Positions 57,769 through 64,000 of a stretch of 64,000 nt of DNA are shown here, one piece after another (positions within the stretch are counted from its first letter, which is position 1; each line of letters begins with the position of its first letter). The notes below the pieces were generated by a model. It had not been told where the DNA came from, did not search any database, and worked only from the letters and a program-made list of their open reading frames with translations. A program made the translations under genes and the position numbers. The DNA lies in the NCBI GenBank assembly GCA_023657425.1, contig JAGTJW010000002.1, forward strand, positions 114,431 to 178,430, given 5' to 3'. This DNA comes from Ideonella sp. WA131b (GTDB lineage Bacteria > Pseudomonadota > Gammaproteobacteria > Burkholderiales > Burkholderiaceae_C).

Positions 57769-58287
57769 TCAGACGCTGAGCAGTTCGCGGATCGACAACA
57801 GTTCGTTGCGAAGCGCGCCCAGATCGGCTTCGCTGACCAGCGGTTGGAGCGGGCCCTGCAAGGCAGGGACCGGCAGCGTGGCGCGATCGACAGGAGAATG
57901 CATCAGCGGCATCGCGGCGGCGCCCTCCATGAACGAAGCCGCCGGCAGCACGACGAGGTCGTCGTCCAGGTCGTCAAAGTCGGGCAGCGGTGCGCCCGCC
58001 CGCAGCGGCAGCACATCAGCAAGCCGGTTGCGCGCACCACTGATCGTGAAGCCCTCGTCATAGAGCAACTCGCGGATGCGACGGATCAGCAGCACTTCGT
58101 GGTGCTGGTAGTAGCGCCTGTTGCCGCGGCGCTTCATGGGCTTGAGTTGCGTGAACTCCTGCTCCCAGTAGCGCAGCACGTAGGGCTTGACCCCGCACAG
58201 GTCGCTGACCTCACCGATCGTGAAGTAGCGCTTGGCCGGAATGGCGGGAAGCTGGTTCTCCACTGATATCAATGGGATCGGTGGCAA
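57769..58287 (-). CDS. MerR-family transcriptional regulator next to ihfA
   Basis: MerR-type regulator, 172 residues. The winged helix at about 20-90 starts with RYFTIGEVSDLCGVKPYVLRYW. The C-terminal part has an acidic DFDDLDDDLVV and no cysteines or metal-binding pattern. This gene directly follows ihfA in many proteobacteria, as here with a 10-bp gap. Its target is not known and no effector domain is obvious. Confidence 0.92.
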   Translation of the reverse strand: MPPIPLISVENQLPAIPAKRYFTIGEVSDLCGVKPYVLRYWEQEFTQLKPMKRRGNRRYYQHHEVLLIRRIRELLYDEGFTISGARNRLADVLPLRAGAPLPDFDDLDDDLVVLPAASFMEGAAAMPLMHSPVDRATLPVPALQGPLQPLVSEADLGALRNELLSIRELLSV

Positions 58288-58297
58288 AACCTCGATT

Positions 58298-58690
58298 CTA
58301 CTCGAAGTCTCCCTCCGGCGGCGTATCGCCTTGCACGATCGACTTCAACTTGTGGCTGGCATGGAAAGTGACGACGTTGCGGGCCTTGATCGGGATGCTC
58401 TCGCCGGTGCGCGGGTTGCGGCCCGGGCGCGGCGCCTTGCGACGGATGCTGAAGTTGCCGAAGCCCGAGAGCTTGACGTCTCGGCCGTCGACCAGAGTGC
58501 CATGGACGATGTCGAAGAAGGCCTCGACCATGTCCTTGCTCTCGCGCTTGTTCAGGCCCAGGCGGTCGAACAGCAGCTCGGCCAGCTCGGCCTTGGTGAG
58601 CGTGGGCGTCTCGAGGGATGGCAGGATCACTCGGCCCGGGGCGGCGCCGTGGTTGTCTGGCGCGTCCGGGCTGTCGTCGCGGGTAGTCAT
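58298..58690 (-). CDS. ihfA: integration host factor subunit alpha
   Basis: DNA-bending protein subunit, 130 residues. Core is [22 protein letters not shown], then [22 protein letters not shown] with the proline that kinks DNA, and [19 protein letters not shown]. The first 28 residues are an extra acidic and proline-containing tail, so translation may start later, but the coding frame is open from ATG 58690. It follows pheT by 12 bp in the classical pheS-pheT-ihfA order. Confidence 0.95.
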   Translation of the reverse strand: MTTRDDSPDAPDNHGAAPGRVILPSLETPTLTKAELAELLFDRLGLNKRESKDMVEAFFDIVHGTLVDGRDVKLSGFGNFSIRRKAPRPGRNPRTGESIPIKARNVVTFHASHKLKSIVQGDTPPEGDFE

Positions 58691-58702
58691 GTGGGGTGAT
58701 CC

Positions 58703-61141
58703 TCAGGAACGCAGGCGGGCACCGAACGTGGCCGTCGCGCGGGAGACTGCGGCCTGCACCGCGGCATCGATGCGATCGTCGGTCAGGGTCTGGTCGAAGT
58801 CCAGCAGTTCCAGCCGGATGGCGAGGCTGCGTTCGTCCTCCGCCAGGCCGGACTCGGCCGCTCCGCGCAAGGGCTTCCACACGTCGAACAGAGTCGCATT
58901 GCGGATCAGTCCGGCCGGATCGGCGCGCAGCACGGCCACGATCGCGTCGTGGGCCACGCCGTCGCGCACCACCAATGCCACGTCGCGCGACACCGGCTGC
59001 TGCCGCGAGATGGCCGCGAACACCGGCACCTCGCGCGCCAGCACGGCATCCAGCTCAAGCTCGAACAACAGCGGTGACAGCGGCAGATCGTAGGCCTGGC
59101 GCCAGCGCGGGTGCAGCTCGCCCACGTGACCGACGACTCGGTCGCCCAGCCGCACGGCGGCGCAGCGGCCCGGGTGCAGCGCCGGGTGCGACGCCGGCTC
59201 GAAGTGCGGCGCCACGGGTGCGAGCAGCGCCTCGATCTCGCCCTTGATGTCGAAGAAGTCGGCCCCGCGCTCGGCGCTGCCCCACTGCGCCGGCACGGCC
59301 GGCCCGTAGGCCAGCGCGGCCAAGCGCATCGGCTGTTCGACTCCGGCCACGGCCAGCGGGCCGTCGGCGGAGGCCCGGTCCTTGCGGTAGACGCGGCCGA
59401 TCTCGAAGAGGCGCGCCCTCGTGAGCTTGCGTGCCAGGTTCTGGCGCAGCATCTGAACCAGGCTGCCCACGAGACTGGAGCGCATCACGGCCAAGGGCGC
59501 AGCGATAGGGTTGAGCACGCGGATTGGGTCATCGTTGCCGGAAAGCTCTCGCTCCCAGCGCTCTTCCACGAACGAGAAGCCGATGGTCTCCTGGTAACCC
59601 AGGCTGGCCAGAGCGTGGCGCACTTCGTGCGCCGAACGGCGGCCTTCCCGGCGAACGCGCGCCTGCGTGGGTGCCACTGTGGGCGTGGCGGGCAGCTTGT
59701 CATAGCCGACGACGCGGGCCACTTCCTCGATCAAGTCTTCCTCGATCGCGATGTCGAAGCGCCAGCTCGGTGGCGTCACGGTGAGCCTTCCCTCGGCCTC
59801 GGTGAAGGCCAGGGCCAGACGGCGGAAGACGTCAGCGCACTGCGCCTGCGTCACTGGCATGCCGATGACCTTGGCCGCTCGGGCCACGCGCAGCGTCACC
59901 ACCCGCCGCTCCGGCAGCGCGAGCGTCTGGTCGTTGATCGGGCCCGCCACGGTGTCCGGCGAGCCGCAGATGTCGAGGACCAGCTGCGTGATGCGCTCGA
60001 TGTGCTCCACCGTGAGCGCGGGGTCCACGCCACGCTCGAAGCGGTGGCCGGCGTCGGTGCTGAAGCTGTAGCGTCGCGAGCGGCCCTGCACCGCCTCGGG
60101 CCACCAGAACGCGGCCTCGACGTAGATGTTCGTTGTGGCGTCGCCCACGGCGGTGGCGTCGCCGCCCATGATGCCCGCGAGCGACTCGACGGCGTGGTCG
60201 TCGGCAATGACGCCGACCTTCTCGTCCAGTTCCACCGTGTTGCCGTTGAGCAGCTTGAGCTGCTCGCCCGACCGCCCCCAGCGCACGACGAGGCCGCTGT
60301 GGATCTTGTCGAGGTCGAAGATGTGCGAGGGGCGGCCGAACTCGAACATCACGTAGTTCGAGATGTCCACCAGCGCGCTCACGCTGCGTTGGCCGCAGCG
60401 GGCGAGTCGCTCCACCATCCACGCGGGTGTCCTGGCCTGCGGGTTCACGCCCAGCACCACGCGGCCCGAGAAGCGGCCGCAGAGGTCCGGCGCCTCCACG
60501 CGCACGGGCAGCCTGCGGTCGGTGCGCGGCGCCACGGGCGGGAACGACGGCGTCTTCAGCGGCGAACCGGTGAGCGCGGCCACCTCGCGCGCCACGCCGA
60601 ACACGCTCAGGCCGTGCGCCAGGTTGGGCGTCAGCTTGAGTGTGAAGACCGTGTCGTCGAGCTTCAGGTGCTCGCGCAGGTTCGTGCCCACCGGGGCGTC
60701 GGCGGCCAGTTCGAGCAGGCCGCCGTGGTCCTCCGACAGCTTGAGTTCACGCGCCGAGCACAGCATGCCGAAGCTATCGACGCCGCGCAGCTTGCCGACG
60801 CCGATCTTGAACGGCCTGCCGTCCTCGCCCGGGGGCAGCTCGGCGCCCACCACCGCCAGCGGCACCTTGATGCCGGCCCGCGCGTTGGGCGCGCCGCAGA
60901 CGATCTGCAGCGGACCGTCCTTCGAGTAGGCGCCAGCGGCCACCTTGCACACGCGCAGGCGGTCGGCCTGGGGGTGCTGCTCGGCGGACAGGATCTCGGC
61001 CACGACGATGCCGACAAAGGGCGGCGCCACGGGCCGGAGCTCCTCGACCTCCATGCCGGACATGGTGAGCAGGTCAGCCAGCGCCTGCGTGGACAGCGGC
61101 GGGTCGCAGAACTCGCGCAGCCAGGACTCGGGGAATTGCAT
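58703..61141 (-). CDS. pheT: phenylalanyl-tRNA synthetase beta subunit
   Basis: Large subunit of the alpha2-beta2 PheRS, 812 residues, normal length. Starts MQFPESWLREFCDPPLST, then a tRNA-binding EMAP-like region (VAEILSAEQHPQADRLRVCKV), the B3/B4 editing region (SVSALVDISNYVMFEFG), the B5 domain, and the C-terminal anticodon-binding ferredoxin fold. Follows pheS by 34 bp. Base use is like its neighbours. No anomaly. Confidence 0.97.
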   Translation of the reverse strand: MQFPESWLREFCDPPLSTQALADLLTMSGMEVEELRPVAPPFVGIVVAEILSAEQHPQADRLRVCKVAAGAYSKDGPLQIVCGAPNARAGIKVPLAVVGAELPPGEDGRPFKIGVGKLRGVDSFGMLCSARELKLSEDHGGLLELAADAPVGTNLREHLKLDDTVFTLKLTPNLAHGLSVFGVAREVAALTGSPLKTPSFPPVAPRTDRRLPVRVEAPDLCGRFSGRVVLGVNPQARTPAWMVERLARCGQRSVSALVDISNYVMFEFGRPSHIFDLDKIHSGLVVRWGRSGEQLKLLNGNTVELDEKVGVIADDHAVESLAGIMGGDATAVGDATTNIYVEAAFWWPEAVQGRSRRYSFSTDAGHRFERGVDPALTVEHIERITQLVLDICGSPDTVAGPINDQTLALPERRVVTLRVARAAKVIGMPVTQAQCADVFRRLALAFTEAEGRLTVTPPSWRFDIAIEEDLIEEVARVVGYDKLPATPTVAPTQARVRREGRRSAHEVRHALASLGYQETIGFSFVEERWERELSGNDDPIRVLNPIAAPLAVMRSSLVGSLVQMLRQNLARKLTRARLFEIGRVYRKDRASADGPLAVAGVEQPMRLAALAYGPAVPAQWGSAERGADFFDIKGEIEALLAPVAPHFEPASHPALHPGRCAAVRLGDRVVGHVGELHPRWRQAYDLPLSPLLFELELDAVLAREVPVFAAISRQQPVSRDVALVVRDGVAHDAIVAVLRADPAGLIRNATLFDVWKPLRGAAESGLAEDERSLAIRLELLDFDQTLTDDRIDAAVQAAVSRATATFGARLRS

Positions 61142-61175
61142 CTTGGGACTCGGACTCTGGATTCGGTGCGGGATT

Positions 61176-62219
61176 TCAGCGGAACTGCGTCAGGAAGCGC
61201 AGGTCGCCGTCGAACATCAGGCGCAGGTCGTCGATGCCATAGCGCAGCATGGCGAAGCGGTCGGCACCGATGCCGAAGGCAAAGCCGATGTGTTGCTCGG
61301 GGTCGAGGCCGAAATTGCGCACGACGTTCGGGTGCACCTGGCCGGAGCCAGCCACCTCGAGCCACTTGCCGGCCAATGGGCCGCTGCCGAAGCGGATGTC
61401 GATCTCGGCGCTGGGCTCGGTGAACGGGAAGAAGCTCGGCCGGAAGCGGACGTCGAAGTCCTCGGTCTCGAAGAATTCGCGCACCAGCGTGGCGAAGGTG
61501 ACCTTCAGGTCCTTGAAGCTCACGTTCTCACCCAGCCACAGGCCCTCGATCTGGTGGAACATGGGCGAGTGCGTGGCGTCGCTGTCGACACGGTAGACGC
61601 GGCCGGGGGCGATCACGCGCACCTCGGGCATGGTGATCTTTCCAGCATGACGCGCGGCATGGGCACGGGCATACCGCACCTGCATCGGGCTCGTGTGCGG
61701 GCGCAGGTTCAGCCAGCGTCCTTCGGCGTCCTTCAACTCCACGTAGAACGTGTCCTGCATCGAGCGCGCCGGGTGGTTCTCGGGGTTGTTCAGCGCCGTG
61801 AAGCTCATCCAGTCGGTCTCGATCTCGGGGCCTTCGGCGACATCGAAGCCCATGCTCGAGAAGATCGCCTCGATGCGCTCGATCGTGCGACTCACCGGGT
61901 GCAGGCCGCCGGTGCCGCGGGTGCGGCCGGGCAAGCTCACGTCCAGGGCCTCGGCGCGCAGCTGCGCCTCGAGCTCGGCCTGCGCCAGGCGCTCACGCGC
62001 GGCGGTCAGCAGGGCCTCCACCTGCTGCTTGGACTGGTTGATCTCCGCGCCGCGGGCCTTCTTGGCCTCGGGCGGCAGCGCGGCCAGGCCCTTGAGCAAC
62101 TCGGTGAGGCTGCCGCCCTTGCCGAGGAAGCGCGCCTTGGCGTTTTCGAGCTCGGCCGCAGTGGGAGCGGTGTCGAACGCGGTGCGGGCCTGCTGGACGA
62201 GCGAGTCGAGGTCGTTCAT
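61176..62219 (-). CDS. pheS: phenylalanyl-tRNA synthetase alpha subunit
   Basis: Catalytic subunit of PheRS, 347 residues. N-terminal coiled coil (to about 90), then class II motifs: [27 protein letters not shown], the motif 2 region, and the C-terminal motif 3 ([20 protein letters not shown]). A TTG two codons upstream (62225) is also in frame, but the ATG at 62219 is preferred. A terminator-like hairpin lies just upstream after rplT, so pheS may have its own promoter or be attenuated. Confidence 0.96.
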   Translation of the reverse strand: MNDLDSLVQQARTAFDTAPTAAELENAKARFLGKGGSLTELLKGLAALPPEAKKARGAEINQSKQQVEALLTAARERLAQAELEAQLRAEALDVSLPGRTRGTGGLHPVSRTIERIEAIFSSMGFDVAEGPEIETDWMSFTALNNPENHPARSMQDTFYVELKDAEGRWLNLRPHTSPMQVRYARAHAARHAGKITMPEVRVIAPGRVYRVDSDATHSPMFHQIEGLWLGENVSFKDLKVTFATLVREFFETEDFDVRFRPSFFPFTEPSAEIDIRFGSGPLAGKWLEVAGSGQVHPNVVRNFGLDPEQHIGFAFGIGADRFAMLRYGIDDLRLMFDGDLRFLTQFR

Positions 62220-62240
62220 GAGCAAGATGGAACGGGCGAG

Positions 62241-62272
62241 AAAAAAGGCCGCCCCCCGAAGGTGACGGCCTT
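62241..62272 (-). terminator. terminator between rplT and pheS
   Basis: Minus-strand stem AAGGCCG / CGGCCTT with an unpaired GC-rich middle, followed by six Ts, 21 bp before the pheS start. It could be a true terminator or a partial attenuator. No phenylalanine-rich leader peptide precedes it. Confidence 0.75.
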
Positions 62273-62328
62273 GGATGCAAGAGCTCGGGACGAGGGCCGC
62301 CGCCGGAGCGGCAAGCCGTCCCGGAACA

Positions 62329-62685
62329 TCAAGCGAGCTGGGCCTTCACCTTCTCGACGATGCTCTTGAAGCCCGCCGGGTCGTGGATGGCCATGTCGGA
62401 CAGGACCTTGCGGTCGATGTCGATCTGCGCCTTCTTCAGGCCGGCCATGAACTTGCTGTACGTGACGCCCAGTTCACGGCTCGCGGCGTTGATGCGCGCG
62501 ATCCAGAGCTGGCGGAACACCCGCTTGCGGGTGCGGCGGTCACGGTAGGCGTACTGGCCCGCCTTCATCACCGCCTGCTTGGCGATGCGGAAGACGTTCT
62601 TGCGGCGGCCGCGGAAACCCTTGGCCAGGGCCAGGATCTTCTTGTGGCGGGCGTGGGCGATGACACCACGTTTGACGCGAGGCAT
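62329..62685 (-). CDS. rplT: 50S ribosomal protein L20
   Basis: L20, 118 residues, exactly the standard length. [23 protein letters not shown] at the start and [11 protein letters not shown]-like end ([19 protein letters not shown]). A 23S rRNA assembly protein that also represses its own operon in E. coli. Follows rpmI by 32 bp. Confidence 0.98.
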   Translation of the reverse strand: MPRVKRGVIAHARHKKILALAKGFRGRRKNVFRIAKQAVMKAGQYAYRDRRTRKRVFRQLWIARINAASRELGVTYSKFMAGLKKAQIDIDRKVLSDMAIHDPAGFKSIVEKVKAQLA

Positions 62686-62717
62686 GGGTGTGCTCCTTCG
62701 TGTTCAGTGGTGCTTGC

Positions 62718-62921
62718 TCAGAGGCCGGCGAACGGCAGCATCTGCGCCATGTGGCCCATGTTCGTCTCGTGGACGTTCACAGCGCCGCGGAGTTGCCGCT
62801 TGCGGGTGGTGCTCTTCTTGGTGAGGATGTGGCGCTTGAAAGCCTGGCCCCGCTTGACGGTGCCACCCGGACGAACGCGGAAGCGCTTCTTCGCGCCGCT
62901 CTTGGTCTTCATCTTGGGCAT
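62718..62921 (-). CDS. rpmI: 50S ribosomal protein L35
   Basis: L35, 67 residues, [14 protein letters not shown] at the start and [13 protein letters not shown] in the middle. GGAG lies seven bases upstream of ATG 62921. An in-frame ATG two codons upstream is possible but too close to the ribosome site. The gap to infC is 128 bp and holds two hairpins. Confidence 0.97.
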   Translation of the reverse strand: MPKMKTKSGAKKRFRVRPGGTVKRGQAFKRHILTKKSTTRKRQLRGAVNVHETNMGHMAQMLPFAGL

Positions 62922-62945
62922 GTGCATGCTCCTTCTTTGATTGCT

Positions 62946-63034
62946 GCTGCAGGCGGCCCCGGATGACCCGGAACACTTGTCGGCCTGCAGCCGCTTCTTT
63001 TCGGGCACCGGGTCGACCAGACCCCATGCCCGAA
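62946..63034 (-). promoter_or_regulatory. two hairpins in the infC-rpmI leader, possible L20 control region
   Basis: First hairpin 63000-63034: arms TTCGGGCA/TGCCCGAA with an inner GGGTC/GACCC stem. Second 62946-62991: arms GCTGCAGGC/GCCTGCAGC. Both lie in the untranslated region before rpmI. In E. coli L20 binds structured RNA just upstream of rpmI to repress rpmI-rplT, and these hairpins occupy the same place. Homology to that site is not shown here. Confidence 0.5.
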
Positions 63035-63049
63035 TCTTTCGCCGTCGCC

Positions 63050-63598
63050 CTACTTCCGTCTGGGCGCCAGCACCATGATCATCTGCCGGCCTTCGAGCTT
63101 GGGCATGTGCTCGACCATCGCCACGTCGGAGAGCTCGTCGCGGATGCGTTCCAGCATGCGCATGCCGATCTCCTGGTGGGTGATCTCCCGGCCCCGGAAG
63201 CGCAGCGTCACCTTGCCTTTGTCACCGTCTTCGGCGATGAAGCGGCGCAGGTTGCGCATCTTGATCGCGTAGTCGCCGTCGTCGGTGCCGGGGCGGAACT
63301 TCACTTCCTTGATCTCGATGACCTTCTGCTTGGCCTTGGCCTCGGCCGCCTTCTTCTGCTCCTGATACTTGAACTTGCCGTAGTCCATCAACCGGCACAC
63401 GGGTGGATCGGCGGTGGCGGCGATCTCGACAAGGTCGACGTCCAATTCCCCGGCCATGCGCAACGCTTCCATCAGCGGAACGATGCCCAGCGGCTCGTTC
63501 TCGACCCCGTTCAGGCGCACCTGCGGCGCCATGATCTCCCGGTTCAGACGGTGCTTGCGCTCCGCGTTGGGCACGCGGCGATCCATGAAGGTAGCGAT
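63050..63598 (-). CDS. infC: translation initiation factor IF-3, ATC start codon
   Basis: IF3, 182 residues from an ATC at 63598 (reads ATC GCT ACC TTC ATG). AGGAG at 63611-63607 lies eight bases before that ATC, which is ideal. The ATG at 63586 would be 20 bases away. IF3 genes in other bacteria use rare AUU-type starts so that IF3 can repress its own translation. Signatures are [29 protein letters not shown], and [17 protein letters not shown]. It lies between thrS and rpmI. Confidence 0.95.
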   Translation of the reverse strand: MATFMDRRVPNAERKHRLNREIMAPQVRLNGVENEPLGIVPLMEALRMAGELDVDLVEIAATADPPVCRLMDYGKFKYQEQKKAAEAKAKQKVIEIKEVKFRPGTDDGDYAIKMRNLRRFIAEDGDKGKVTLRFRGREITHQEIGMRMLERIRDELSDVAMVEHMPKLEGRQMIMVLAPRRK

Positions 63599-63670
63599 GG
63601 TTCCAGCTCCTGTGGCAACCCGAAGGCGGTGCGGGCCACGTCAAAAATCAAAGCGCGCCACAAGGCAGCC

Positions 63671-64000
63671 TCAGACCTTGGCAACGATGTCGGCGAGCAG
63701 CCTCTCGGCAAAACTCGTCAGCGGCATCGTGCCCAGATCTCGGTTACCCCGGGCGCGCACGGCAACGGTCCCGTCCGCCTTCTCCTTGTCGCCAACGACG
63801 AGGATGTACGGGACCTTCTGCAACGAATGCTCACGGATTTTATAGCCGATCTTGTCGGCGCGCAAATCGGCCTGAGCCCTAACTCCTTGTTTTTGCAGCG
63901 ATTTCACCACTTCCGATGCATAGTCGGCCGTCGGTTCGCTGATCGAGGCCACCACCACCTGCACCGGCGCCAGCCAGGCGGGCAGCGCGCCGGCGTGCTG
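63671..64000 (-). CDS. thrS: threonyl-tRNA synthetase, partial at right edge
   Basis: Only the last 109 codons lie in the window. They encode the anticodon-binding domain: [15 protein letters not shown], then [30 protein letters not shown]. The residues before the first methionine in this frame continue off the edge, so the frame is open. It is followed by infC after 72 bp, the standard order. Confidence 0.95.
   Translation of the reverse strand, partial: QHAGALPAWLAPVQVVVASISEPTADYASEVVKSLQKQGVRAQADLRADKIGYKIREHSLQKVPYILVVGDKEKADGTVAVRARGNRDLGTMPLTSFAERLLADIVAKV

Noticed and set aside
62273-62328. A PheM-like leader peptide for attenuation of pheS
   Set aside because: The short frame after rplT has only scattered phenylalanine codons and no antiterminator pairing that I can see. 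The hairpin is kept as a terminator only.

Overview
The window looks like a contig from a high-GC betaproteobacterium of the order Burkholderiales, probably the Rubrivivax/Leptothrix/Ideonella side. This rests on gene orders and protein types, not on a search: cysS-alkA-accA-tilS-lysC-tRNA-Ser, thrS-infC-rpmI-rplT-pheS-pheT-ihfA-merR, mltG-tmk-holB-pilZ-tatD, a K+-independent H+-pyrophosphatase, and very GC-rich codon use with long antisense open frames. Most of the window is ordinary chromosomal core.

Left part (1-22.2 kb). An omega-amino-acid:pyruvate aminotransferase is divergent from an Lrp-type regulator and is followed by an agmatinase. Next comes isocitrate lyase, with a palindrome upstream and a 75-bp tandem hairpin repeat right after its stop. 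A GntR/ABC-ATPase/permease operon follows, then a lipase with a thioesterase-GNAT fusion, then YgfZ and a DUF4936 protein. The overlapping mltG-tmk-holB-pilZ-(tatD)-ankyrin operon comes next. After it lie a DUF3616/lipid-kinase/phosphoesterase operon, a 24-bp perfect inverted repeat, nadC, a WYL regulator broken by two one-base insertions, and fhs.

Accessory and decayed part (22.2-32.3 kb). A three-gene acyl-CoA-type operon (AhpD-like, MaoC, crotonase) is divergent from a truncated LysR gene. The LysR gene is cut off beside an IS21-like end, which itself interrupts an integrase. Then come a membrane protein made of three 48-residue repeats, a toxin-less antitoxin relic, and an unrecognised six-cysteine secreted protein. 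An intact IS1634-like element sits inside an older decayed copy of itself, with remnants of an Mg2+ P-type ATPase and a Lon protease beyond. This is a deletion-scarred insertion hotspot, and nothing in it is clearly a working novel system.

Right part (32.3-64 kb). The genes here are an outer-membrane-like protein, a chemoreceptor, a serine hydrolase, tRNA-Ser(GCT), the lysC-tilS-accA-alkA-cysS run, TPR/ppiA/ppiB/lpxH/mtfA, clpS-clpA, a cold-shock protein, an amidohydrolase and nadE-glnB. A FemAB-like gene shares its start with nadE. A soluble and a membrane pyrophosphatase stand head to head. The run ends with fadH, tRNA-Pro(GGG) and the translation operon from merR/ihfA back to thrS, which is cut by the right edge. 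infC appears to use an ATC start codon, in keeping with the known IF3 autoregulation.

The observations most worth following are the 48-residue triple-repeat membrane protein, the hairpin repeat after aceA, the 24-bp perfect inverted repeat, the thioesterase-GNAT fusion, the orphan secreted protein and the nested IS.
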